From: Diogma glabrata
Taxonomy: Eukaryota > Arthropoda > Insecta > Diptera > Cylindrotomidae
Direction: 5' to 3'
Assembly: GCA_963693315.1 (NCBI GenBank)
Contig: OY856188.1
Location: forward strand, 100,876,462-100,940,461
Length of the DNA stretch: 64,000 nt
Below the pieces are notes generated by a model, which ran no database searches, was not told where the DNA came from, and worked only from the letters and a program-made list of their open reading frames with translations. The translations under genes were made by a program, and so were the position numbers. Numbering within the stretch: the stretch's first letter is position 1; each line of letters begins with the position of its first letter. Shown in pieces: positions 42,909 through 54,006 of this stretch.

Positions 42909-45900
42909 AATCTGGTGACCCCGAAAAAAAGGATTCGCACAACTTAGTAGAAAATTCAGGTAACTTCTTTTTCTTTTACTACCAGTAATATATTTTTGTT
43001 TCTATTGCTTACGTTTTTGTTGATACGTGTATTTTACATATTTTTATATATAATGCATGTTATTAAGGAGATTATTATTGTTATTGTTACGGTATTTGTC
43101 GCGATGTGCGGGTTGGTTATCGCGAACCAACACGCAATGGAAGTTTTATTGGCTGCAACACTCTTTTGCCTAGTTACCGTCCTAACTAGGCTATCCCGCC
43201 ACACCTTCGCGTTTCCAACAGTTTCAGCAGGTTCACCAGAACCTGAGGAAACTGTCGAATCTTCCGAACCAAAAACCTACACGGTTACCAAAGATCAGCT
43301 CGAGGCACTGGTCACTCAGCGGATCGATGACGCTTTGGAATTTCTCCTTTCTGGTCTGAAACACCAGACCTTTGGTTCATCTCCCTTGAATCGCAGTTCT
43401 TGTTGGGAAACATCAAGTCCCAACACACTAAGTATGGTCATCTACTTAGTATGATCACTCCCACACTGGCGAAATTAGTCAGTGATATCTTGGTAGCTCC
43501 CGACCAAGATTTTCCTTATGATAGCCTTAAAGAGGCTCTCTTAGCCCGCCTATCCAGCAGCACTTCAGACCGCATAAAAAAAGTATTATGCGGCATGGAC
43601 CTTGGGGATAAAAAGCCCTCTCAGCTCTTACGGGATATGACTGCTGAATCCCGAAATACATTTTCAGAGAAAACTCTAAAAGTTCTTTGGGAGGAAAAAC
43701 TCCCACCCACAGTTCGCGCTACTATCTCGGTTCTTAAAACCAGTTTGCAAGAAACTGCCAAGATAGCAGACAACGTTCTCGCGTCCCTAAGGGGATCTCA
43801 ACTCCATGCGGTATCTAACCCTGCCGCTTCTTCTCTCCCTTCTTCTTCCTCAAGTGAAATCATATCACTTGAGAAAAAATTCAAAAAACTGGAGGCACAA
43901 AACGTGCAACTCCTCAATGCCATTCAAAGGCAAGATGTCTCCCAACCTCCTCACCAATATCGGAGTAGATCTAAGGATCGAAACGATAATCGCAACGAAA
44001 ATTTGAATGGCTCTCCAACACGACCACGGTCCAAGTCGCGAATTCAAATGTATGATCTGGTTATTCCCGCTACTGTGGAGGAAAAACTTCACAGAAAATC
44101 AGACTTCTTCCTTTACGCCGCTAACGCAACTAAAGTTAGCACGTATGGTACACAAACTCTCAATCTAAACATTGGTCTCAGACGAGCGTTCTGTCAGACC
44201 TTTGTTGTCGCCAACGTTACCATACCGATTCTCGGAGCTGATTTTCTTAATAAATATGGCCTTTTAGTGGACATCAAAAACCGACGTCTTGTCGATCCAC
44301 TAACCTCCTTATTCACATTGGCTAAAATCTCCACTTCTCCAGCACCTTCTTTAACTTTGATCAACGATTCTGTTAATATCGAAACTATCGATATTCTCAA
44401 AAATTTCAAGGACTTAACGTCCAAAAATGATCTTCCCAAACCAGTGAAACATAACGTAGCTCACGTTATTGAAACACATGGTCCTCCCATTTCATGTAGA
44501 TATCGTCGACTTGCTCCTGACAAACTGGCCATCGCAAAGACGGAATTTGACGTCATGTTATCCCAAGGAATTTATCGACTTTCTAACAGTCCTTGGGCTT
44601 CTCCTCTCCATCTCGTTAAAAAGAAGAACGGCGAGTGGAGACCTTGCGGTGACTACCGTGCTCTAAATAATGTCTCTACTCCTGATAAATATCCGATTCC
44701 GCATATTCAGGATTTTTCGCATCAACTTCATGGATGCAAAATTTTCTCCACAATCGATCTCGTCCGCGCATATCATCAAATTCCTATTGATGAGCGCGAT
44801 ATTGCAAAAACTGCAATTTCTACTCCGTTCGGACTCTTCGAATTCGTTCGAATGACTTTTGGATTGCGAAACGCTGCGCAATCTTTCCAACGGTTTATGC
44901 ACTCCCTTCTCCGAGACCTTAAATTTGTTTTCATCTACATAGATGACCTCCTTATTGCTTCTGAAACCTTGGGGGAACACCTCAAACATTTAAGAACAGT
45001 TTTCGAGCGTCTTTCCGACGCTGGTCTCATTATCAACGTTGATAAATGCAACTTTGCTAAAACCAACGTTGACTTTCTTGGACATTCCATTGATTCAACA
45101 GGAATCAAACCAACTGCTGAACGTGTCGATGCTATTACGCGTTACGAACGACCTGAAACTGTTATGCAACTCCGCCGTTTTCTTGGAATGATAAATTTCT
45201 ACCGCCGATTCATTCCTCACGCTGGTGGCAATCAAGCCATTCTTAACGATTTCCTTAAAGGTTCCAAAAAGAATGACAAACGTGTCATTCAATGGTCCGA
45301 AGACGCCATTCTAGCCTTCGACTTATGCAAGCAGCAACTCAGTGAGGCAACAACCCTTTCTCACCCCTCACACTCTGCTCAACTTGCCGTTATGGTCGAC
45401 GCTTCCGACAAGGCACTTGGCGCCGTTGTTCAACAAAAAATTGACGATTGCTGGACACCTCTTAGTTTCTTCTCTGTGCGACTCAATGAAACGCAACAGA
45501 AATACAGCGCTTATGATCGCGAACTCCTTGCAGCTTACTCTGCAATCAAACATTTTCGGTATCTCCTTGAAGGTAGAATCTTCACTCTCTTCACCGATCA
45601 TAAGCCACTTGTCTACGCTTTGTCGCAGAACCCTGCTAAAGCTAGTCCTCGCCAATTCCGCCATTTAGATTTTATCAGTCAATTCACGACTGATATTCGC
45701 CACATTTCTGGAATCGATAATGTAGTCGCCGACACAATTTCTCGTGTCGAGCAAATATCAATTCCAGAAAACATTAACTACGACGAAATTGCTGACGCTC
45801 AGTTCAACGATAACGAACTAAAGGAATTAGTGGACACTAGTCCCACACTTCAATTCCGATCCTTTCCTGTATCGTTTGGCAATGCTAGTGCCAAAACTAT

Positions 45901-47282
45901 TTTATGTGATACCTCTACTGGTAATCCACGCCCCTTTATTCCAAAGCAATTTCGTCAATCTGTTTTCGATAGTCTCCACAACTTATCTCACCCAGGAGTC
46001 CACAGTACTGCCAGTACTACTTGCAGAAAAAGTCATTTGGCCATCAATTAAAAAGGATGTACGACAAATGGCTCAGAACTGCCTGGCTTGCCAAAAGGCA
46101 AAAGTTTCTCGCCACACTCAATCTCCATTAGGTAATTATCCTCAAACTTCTCAAAGATTTTCCGAGATTCATATGGACATTATTGGTCCACTTCCTACCT
46201 CTGAGGACAAACGCTATTGTGTCACAATCATTGACAGATATACTCGCTGGCCTGAAGCCATTCCTATCTCGGATATCACAGCTGAAACAGTAGCATCAGC
46301 TCTCTACTCAAATTGGATTTCTCGCCTTGGAGTACCTTCAGTAATTGTCACTGATCAGGGCTCCCAATTTGAATCCAATCTCTTCAACGAGTTGTCAAAA
46401 CTTGTCGGTTTCGAACGTAAACGCACTACAAGTTACAATCCGAAATGTAACGGTCTAATTGAACGTTGGCACCGAACTTTAAAATCTGCGATAATGGCCT
46501 ACGACAGAACCGACTGGACAAGAATTTTACCGTCAATATTACTTGGTTTACGAACCACTTTCCGTGAAGATTTCCAATCTTCATCGGCTGAGCTCGTATA
46601 CGGTACTAACATACGCCTTCCAGGAGAATTTTTTAGCCAAAATTCTAACTCCACTCCTCAATCTGATTTCGTTTCACAATTGAAACAACATTTTGATCAC
46701 CTTCGTCCTGCCATTGCATCAAGACACACTTCTCCTAAAGTTTTTATCTCCAAAAATCTCCAGTCTTGTTCGCATGTCTTTTTGCGTACGGACTTAGTAC
46801 GTAAAGCATTACAACCGCCATACGAAGGTCCTTTCAAAGTCATCAGTCGCGATGATAAAAATTTCGTTATTGACCGTAAAGGTCAACACATTCGAGTTTC
46901 AATCGACAGATTAAAACCTTGCTTTAGGGAACAATCTGAAGATGATGTAACTCAAAACTCACCTACTTTGAGAACTGATCTCAGTCGCGCAGACGAAACT
47001 TCGTCTTCTACAGATATTGTCCATTCTACTCCTTCGGACACATTCCAGTCTTCTCCTTCTACCTCCGCAGATACGAAAAAACGTGACGCTAATGCAAAGG
47101 TATCAACTAAAAGGGTTAGATTTGATCCCATTCCTCAACAACAGATATTCCATCCTGCATCTACAATTACGCGAGCAGGCAGAACCACTCGTACCCCTAC
47201 TCGCTTCCTTCGTGCTGTAGCACAACAATCTTTATATCGTCTCATCTTCGATGAAACTAGGGGGGGAGTGTTGTGGCAGTAA
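42902..47282 (+). pseudogene. Gag-Pol polyprotein, frameshifted and internally deleted
   Basis: Gag is recognisable from [27 protein letters not shown] and [17 protein letters not shown] to TIRAT-like and [13 protein letters not shown] segments. RT (from about 44490) has [38 protein letters not shown] and [11 protein letters not shown] (Tyr near codon 513 of the 43400 frame). RNase H has [14 protein letters not shown] and [12 protein letters not shown]. Integrase has the zinc-finger halves HNLSHPGVH and CLACQKAK and the D,D,E core ([24 protein letters not shown]). Faults: a frame change near 43335, loss of the Gag zinc knuckle and the DTG protease motif near 44040 (only the downstream [14 protein letters not shown] part remains), and a frameshift near 46015 beside a duplicated CAGTACT. 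The final stop (47280-47282) lies inside the 3' LTR. Confidence 0.92.
42960..43227 (+). other. Candidate intron in the gypsy gag leader
   Basis: GT at 42960-42961 in TTCAG|GTAACT and AG at 43226-43227 in TTTCAG|CAG would remove 268 bp and join the ATG at 42902 in frame to the Gag sequence SPEPEETVESSEPK. A second AG three bases later also keeps frame. Unspliced, the 42902 frame stops at 42986-42988. The alternative is that Gag starts at a later ATG in the 42996 frame, giving a very hydrophobic N-terminus. Inference only. Confidence 0.35.
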
Positions 47283-47900
47283 CTACAGTTCCAGTAGTTC
47301 CAACTAGAATTTCATTAATAATGCAGCACGCGATTAGTGGAGATCAACTTAATACAATGATTTCGAAAACGCCGGTGTAAAAGAGGAGAAGTTATTTGCA
47401 TTCAAAAAAATCAGATGTAATTAATATTATTAGATTTGTCAAAAAAAAACTCCATGTTAGATTTTTGGTAACACATGTTGTCACGCCATATTATATCATA
47501 TAATAAATGTAAATCTGTAATATACATTTAGTAATGTCAATAAAATTGTTGGTGCTAAACAAAGTGCATAGAATGTTTTTGTATTGATTTATTCCGATTC
47601 CTACAAAATCGCTCGAGTATGATAAAATTAACTGCACATAATATGGAGTGATTTTTATTATAAAGCATTATTTATATTACGCAATTTATACACCAATTTG
47701 AGTGAATCGTCACTTCATCCAGAAGCTAGAAAATGCAGTGGTTAGTTCCAATTATCTATATCAATTGTATATTTATGTTATACGGATAAAAATAAATTAT
47801 AAACACAGCAATATTCCGATTCTCCATCAACGGCATTAATTTAACAACGCCACTAGCAGCCAACGGAGCATCCTGAACAACTTATACCACCAAATGGCTA
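47272..47900 (+). repeat. 3' LTR of the gypsy-type element
   Basis: 629 bp, almost identical to the 5' LTR; one extra A in a poly(A) run and two substitutions noticed. The last codons of pol overlap its first 11 bases. Confidence 0.92.
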
Positions 47901-48069
47901 AAGATTAAGCTAAGTTTTCTAAATCCATAATCTACTGAAAAAGTCGTCTGTATGCAAGATGTGAGATGTGTTTCTCAAGATTATTTCGCAAAATACTAGT
48001 CAGAATTATTATTCTTGTTGTTTTCCAACGAAATTGATTTGATTGTTTTTTTTTTCGAAAAAAGTTACT

Positions 48070-48605
48070 TTTATGAGGACATGGTTTTTAGTTTTGGGCA
48101 GCGATGTATATCAAACATAACTCTTTGTTAAAGTACAAGTATTTTTTATCTCTGTTTAGAAATTTATTACAAAACTAACACGAAACATCAATACGTTGCC
48201 GGAAAATTATAATCAAAATTCCAAAAATATTGTTAAATTAAATAAAATCAAACTTTTTCAAAATTCCAAAAATATCCCAAAAATTAGAATAAAATCAAAT
48301 ATTTAAATTTTTTATAAATTCCAATAATATTTCAAAAATTCTTAAAAATTCAAACTTTTTCCAAAATTCTAAAAATATTGCAAAAATTATTACAAAATCA
48401 AAAATTGAAAATTTTTTCAAAATTCCAAAAATTATAATAATATCAAAAATTAAAAATTTTTCAACATTCTAAAAATATTCCAAAAATTCTTACAAAATCA
48501 AAAATTAAAACTTTTTCCGAAATTCTAAATATATTGCAAAATACAAAATCAAAAATACAAACTTTTTCAAAATTCCAAAAATATTTCAAAAACTATAACA
48601 AATTC
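48070..48605 (+). repeat. Dispersed repeat with AT-rich array, inverted partner of 1985-2430
   Basis: A flank of about 130 bp (TTTTAGTTTTGGGCAGCGAT, AACATCAATACGTTGCCGG) is followed by a tandem array to 48605 built on TTCAAAATTCCAAAAATATT and TACAAAATCAAAAATT words, period roughly 50-70 bp. Same order of parts as at 1985-2430 after reversal. Confidence 0.7.
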
Positions 48606-48649
48606 AAAAATTTCCATGTCCAATTTCATTTTAAATTACATTTACGTCA

Positions 48650-49160
48650 TAAAAACAGCTACATTTTTTTTTCCAAAAACTTGGCTAAAAAAATAAATAA
48701 AATCATTTTTTGACACACTTGACATTATTTTTTGACAAACTTATAATGCCATAATTCTCTATAATAATAATTAAATATCATGTCATACAAACTATAAATT
48801 TTATTTTTTTCTAAAAAAAATTGGCTAAAAAATAAATAAAAACCTTTTTTTGACACACTTGACAACATATTTTGACAAACTTATAATTCCATAATTCTCA
48901 ATAATAACAATAAAATTTCATTTCAAAGAAACAATTTTATTTTTTTCCAAAAAATTGGGTAAAAAACTAAATAAAAATCTTTTGAGACACTTGACACCTT
49001 TTTTTTGACAAACTTATAATGCCATAATTCTCAATAATAATAATAAAATTTCATTTCAAACAAACCATTTTGTTTTTTCCAAAAAATTGGGTAAAAAAAT
49101 AAATAAAAATCTTTCTTTTGACACACTTGACAACATTTTTTTGACAAACTTATAATGCAA
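48650..49160 (+). repeat. About 4 tandem units of 132-140 bp
   Basis: Units begin at TTGGCTAAAA/TTGGGTAAAA at 48681, 48821, 48955 and 49087. Each contains TTTTTTGACACACTTGACA, TTGACAAACTTATAATGCC and ATAATTCTCAATAATAA. Satellite-like, non-coding. Confidence 0.85.
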
Positions 49161-49432
49161 TAATCTAGTTTTTGATCTCACATACCAATCCCGACCATCA
49201 AGATTTCTCCAAATTTAATGTTCCTACTCGTAATCACTTAAAATGAACGTTTTTTAAGCCAAAAATATGAAAATTTGCTATTTTTGACACACATAATGAT
49301 TTTTTTGACACACTTCCGGTACAGTTATCGAACACAGCGTCCTTTCGGACCTGTCCCTTGTGAATACCTATTTTTAGAAACAAAAATTTTTGAAATCCCT
49401 CCAGCGGTTTTCCCTGCAGCGTAGGTAATGAC

Positions 49433-49480
49433 GGCAGACGGCCGGCCGGCCGGCAGACAGACATACATTTTTTTTTTTTT
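49433..49480. repeat. GC-rich GGCC simple repeat with poly(T)
   Basis: A short island GACGGCCGGCCGGCCGGCAG plus ACAGACATAC, then a poly(T) tract. It sits in a patch (49320-49450) with CGTCCTTTCGGACCTGTCCC and GGTTTTCCCTGCAGCG, unusually GC-rich here. Minus-strand frames over it show no domain. Confidence 0.6.
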
Positions 49481-50706
49481 TGCTTTTTTAGAATCAGGAG
49501 GTCCTAAAACATCGAGAAATGTCAAAAAAAGTGGGGGTAAGAATTTCACTTTGAGCTCATGAATGTAATACTTAGGTCTTTCAGACCGAAGTAATTTTGA
49601 AATATATATTAGAGATTTTTTTGAGCACTTAAACTCAAGCAATTAAATTATTTTTGAGTTTTTCAACACTATATGATTTTCTTTCATTTTGATTCCAACA
49701 TTTACTTAATACTTAATGGGAAGCATTTTGGATGAGAAACATTTGGCTCATGAACTTAATTATTTGGCATCATGAAATGTTATTGAATATATAAAATATG
49801 GTTCAATACAACTTCAGCTCCTCCCATCTAATAAGAACAGCTGCAAATATAATGTTGTTTCAGAATAAATGTCGCTTTTTCATAGCAGTAAGGGAAATTA
49901 TTAGAGATTATTAGAGAGATGTTTTTAAAAAAATTTTGTTGTGTGAATCTGGGTTGCACCACTTCCAATTAATAGACACAGTTTGAAAATAACAGGTTCT
50001 TGCAGATCAAATCTTCTTTTCATACAAAAGTTGTAATAGTTAAAATAATATGTATTTACGTCAAACAAAAAAGTTTAGTGAGAAGTTTATTGAGTAAATT
50101 CATTTTTGGTCATTGATGAATAATAGGTATGGTTGGAAATTACAAATTATTGCAGACTAAATTTGTTTTGAAAATAAATAATTATATTTTGAAAAGAAGC
50201 ATTTACGTTAAATGTGGAAGTTTTCTGAACTAATAGGAATAGTTGGGTAAGAAATTATCATGCCGACGCTATATTTTCTAAAGCAACTGTTCCTTAGCAT
50301 TAGTCCCGAAATCTATGCTTTATAAATATTAAATATCACGAGTACGATACGAGTTAACGGCCGCGTTACTGTTATATAAATGTATTTTTATTTATTAAGG
50401 ATTTTACTTTTATACGGTATAAAACGTAAATAATTGTGTGTTTTATACTGTACGTTTTATACGTACGTATAATACGTGTTTTATACGTTACCGTATTATA
50501 CGTTACAACCCTGCTTATTTTGCTAACGCGTTTTTTTTAAAGAAATAGGTTGAAAAAAAATCTATTTTTTTTTCAGTGTAAGATATTGTATTACAGTTTG
50601 CCTAAAGTAGGATATTTTTATAGTAAAGTAGGACGTAGGACATTCTTTCTCCAAAGGAGGACTGTCCTATACCGAAATTAGGACACGTGACAACCCTATC
50701 TACGTC

Positions 50707-52770
50707 GTTTGTAGTTCCCAAAAATATTCTTCTTTTTTTTCTTTATATGTTGGGGTTCCAAGTTTACACAGCTATGGCAGAGAATCTCTTAATTCTTTGG
50801 AGGATTTAATTGTAAGCTGAAAATATCAATTCAAAAATCTCATTTTAAACGCAGTACATTCCCCCCATTGAAATCATATTAGATGGAATGCTAATTCCAT
50901 ACAAAATTTTCAAAAAAAAACCAACAAAAATATAGTCCTCTCGTTCTACGTTCAATTTTCTACTGCCAATATCATTGAATAAATATCTAAGGAAGAGTAA
51001 CTAGACTTTTTGAGTGAAGCATCGAATTTGTAGTATTGCTGCGTTTGATGGTGTTTGTATTTAATCGTAGGGTGGTACTGTGTATAATTTGTATATAGTT
51101 ACACAAACATAACTTAGGTGGCAGCATGAACTGTTCTTTGAAATAAGTAGGTTTTATTCAAAATTTTATTTATTTTTCGTTTAAACTAATCGTTATTTTA
51201 GGAAAAATTTGTCTTAAAATGTATTTTTACCTGTTTCCTTCTTAAACAAAAGATAATGAATAAGTTATATATTTTGTTGATTTTATTTTAATTATATTTT
51301 CTCGATATTTTTAAACATTAAATACATAAAAGCAAAATTGTGTGCCATCATCTTCAGCAATAATAGCAGTATCACACTAACAACAGTTTAACATCATTAC
51401 CAGCAATACAAATGAACACATCTTTACGAATACAGATTTGTAAAGCTGTTCTGTAAGCAAATATTTTTATTTATAACTACAAAACTTCTATGAACTAACT
51501 TCTATAAAAAAAACTTATCTAAAATCTCTATCGTATTCAGTTTTTTCTAACAGTTGCCATTTTTATAATATAACGAAATTGGCATAGGTTGAAAATACTC
51601 CAAAGTACCTTTAAACCCACTTTATAAGATGATTGTTCCTAAATATTGACGAAGTTAGCTTGTACTGTCTATTGGTCTAAAAATTCGATTTTAATTTGTT
51701 TTAAGCCATACTTCGACTAATAAACTAATAATAAAATGAATAAACATCGTAGTTAAATTGAAAATCCTTATGGTTATATATTTTTGAACAATATATTTCA
51801 CTATTAAAAATTCTAGATGAAATCCGTTTAAAATTTAAACCATATTCAAATTCATATTTTTTACACACACTTTTCATAACAAACAATGACTTTATACAAT
51901 CCCTGTGAATGGGCGTGCCTAACAAAATTGTTTTGACATTAGAGCAACCTTACATTTGAGAAATTAAATAAAAAATTAAATTAGAAAATAATTAATTTTG
52001 TGACACAAACTTATTTTAAATATATTAGAAATATATACTAAATTGTTTTTTTAACATTTTTTATCAAAATATCTTTATCTGATATATGTAATTTTAGCAG
52101 CAAAACCCTTTGAAATATTGACAATATTTTTACATGTTTTGATGCAGTACGCTATTTTTATGAATAAATAACTATATAAACACAATTAATTGTTGTGAAA
52201 AAAAAACAGTTTAAATACTAATTTGTATAAAATTGAATTACAATTCAATATTTTAAGAACAAAATTCAGAAAAAACACTTTAGTTTGTTTTAAAATACGA
52301 CATAAACAAATGAAATGACATTGACAGTGTGGCAACCTAACAAATACATTTAAAAAAAATTGCTTCACTGATCATTTGTGTACGTACACGTAGCGATACT
52401 TCCTTATATTTTTATTCAATGGCCAATATAAAAAATAGTAGATTCTGGTATGAGCTTAGAATGAAGGCAATTCTTCACGAGGTTGAAGTTTAAGGGAATA
52501 TTTAATAAACTATAGAACTGTTAAAGAATTTTAATCAAATTCACTCCACAACTAGTGGAGAATGAATACAATTACAATGGAAGACATACGCATGGAAAGC
52601 ATATATTCTTTAGTAGTCGTGGATAAAATTTATTACATACGAAAGGTCGAAAAAATATAATATAAAATAAACGTCAAACGTAACATTGTTTAATTCTCAA
52701 TAGTTATATAATATGTATGTATATCTAAATTCTAACAATTATATTTTTTAGAAATTGAAATCAGATGTTT
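50707..52770. other. AT-rich spacer
   Basis: No recognised gene or element in about 2 kb. Minus-strand frames at 51725-51925 and 52186-52368 have no motif. Confidence 0.5.
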
Positions 52771-52776
52771 AGTGTT

Positions 52777-54000
52777 TAGGGTTACCAACTGAGTATTTTT
52801 CACCCGGAGACTCAGGGTTTGACGGCAAATCTCCGGGCTCAGGGTTTGGAAGGCAAATCTCCGGGCGAAATAATAATTACATAAAAAATAAAAAAATATC
52901 AAATTTCTTTCAATTCAAATAAACAAAATTCGTTTGAAAACAAAAAAACGAAACTCTGTGTATTAGAAAACGGCCGAGTTTAGTTTTGCAATGAGTTTTT
53001 TGGTTATTTATGTTGGTTCATTGGATATTTTGTTTTTCCATATTACGTATAAGCTGATTGATGTTTCATGTCTGTATTGGGTTAATGTTAATAGTTTTTT
53101 GTTGTTAATTTTGAATGGTTTTGACATTTGAATTTCATTAGTTGCCGATATAAAACTGTGCGTATGTTAATTTTGCTATTAAATAATAAATATCAGTCAA
53201 ATGAAAATAATCTCAAACAAAACCATGACAATAAAAGAAAATGTTATTACGTCTAGTTCAATCACGAATGGTTGAAAAATCAAAACTATGAGGGGCTCGA
53301 AAAAGTTAACGAGTTTACAGGAAAATGCAGATTATGCTGTATTAATTTCATTATAAAGCATGATGGAGATTAAATTAAATTAAATTTTTATCATATATAT
53401 AATACACAAGCCACGAAAAAGCGTAGCCATCGGAAAGAAGAGAAAACAGAAGAAAAAGAAGAGAATACAAAAAGTTATATAAAATCAAAAAGGACTAAAA
53501 TAAACGAAACAAATAAACGAAATTTTTTAAATTTCTTCAAAACCCCCGATATAGAAGTCTAACTGATTTTTAGCACAAACAAAATCGTGAACTTGTAACG
53601 CGTGAACTTAATTTTGAAATTAAAACTCAATATAAAAAAATTCAAAAAATCGCCATAATGCCAACTGGAAAAATAAAAATCCATATAAAAAAACTTCAAA
53701 AGGATTTAATCAAAAACACCAATTTTTTGCATATGGCAATGTTCATTGTTTATTGCAAATGGCTTAAATCAGTAGGACTATAATTTAGGAGGTTTTGGTT
53801 TCTTTCAAATTTTATTCTCATTTCAATTTCAATTTATGCTTTGCTTGCGGATAAACGTATTATTTTGGATTGTGATTTCAATTCAGGCTTAAAAAAATAT
53901 TTGTTTTAAAATTTGTGCAAATGCACAGGGGTCCCCTAGTTGAATTATATTTTTATTAAAAAATCTCCGGGTCGCGCGCTTTCAAGAGTTGGTAACCCTA
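52777..54000 (+). mobile_element. Decayed hAT relative of the 7.3-kb transposon
   Basis: It starts TAGGGTTACCAACT and ends in the exact inverted counterpart AGTTGGTAACCCTA, flanked by AGTGTT on both sides (52771-52776, 54001-54006). Next to the termini both it and the 7316-10111 hAT carry CACCCGGAG. In the left end the block CAGGGTTTGRMGGCAAATCTC is tandemly duplicated. Only a zinc-finger remnant of the transposase is left, at 53281-53375. Confidence 0.8.
53281..53375 (+). pseudogene. hAT BED zinc-finger remnant
   Basis: The frame reads EGLEKVNEFTGKCRLCCINF then IIKHDGD, matching KWLVKVDAYNAKCHGCNVSF and TVKHDGE of the transposase at 7556-9533, including the C-x2-C pair. A stop follows directly and the His pair downstream is only traceable as THKKH-like words in degraded sequence (about 53408-53440). 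No catalytic region is detectable. This supports common origin of the two hAT copies. Confidence 0.65.
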
Positions 54001-54006
54001 AGTGTT

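Larger units (their letters stand above)
42281..47900 (+). mobile_element. Ty3/gypsy-type LTR retrotransposon, 5.6 kb, defective
   Basis: LTRs of 628 and 629 bp flank a gag-pol interior; the flanking duplication AAGATT is at 42275-42280 and 47901-47906. LTR differences noticed: A/T at the 17th-20th bases, G/A near ACGGCRTTAATT, and one A in a poly(A) run. A primer-site-like TGGTGACCCCGA begins at 42913 and the purine tract CTAGGGGGGGAG lies before the 3' LTR. The pol order is RT, RNase H, integrase, as in Ty3/gypsy. There is no envelope frame. It inserted into a GGGCCGGTTGTACAA repeat inside the hAT relic. Confidence 0.93.
41682..50698 (-). mobile_element. Decayed hAT-like element carrying nested insertions (9 kb)
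   Basis: The ends CAGGGTTGCCACGT and ACGTGACAACCCTA are 14-bp inverted repeats with two mismatches and are flanked by a perfect 8-bp duplication TCTACGTC (41674-41681, 50699-50706). Just inside, both ends carry TAGGACA-type words. A transposase relic remains near the left end (41881-42090). Most of the length is later material: a 5.6-kb gypsy-type LTR element, a repeat starting GGGCCGGTTGTACAA at ~42164, and AT-rich tandem arrays. The target duplication and termini are seen directly; the nesting order is inferred. Confidence 0.8.

Noticed and set aside
42996..43454. Possible membrane or envelope protein upstream of gypsy pol
   Set aside because: The hydrophobic start is likely intron or leader; the second half is clearly Gag ([14 protein letters not shown]) and an envelope gene would lie 3' of pol, where none exists.
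49234..49642. Minus-strand frames with Arg/Pro-rich stretches
   Set aside because: They cross the GGCC simple repeat and poly(T) and have no known motif.
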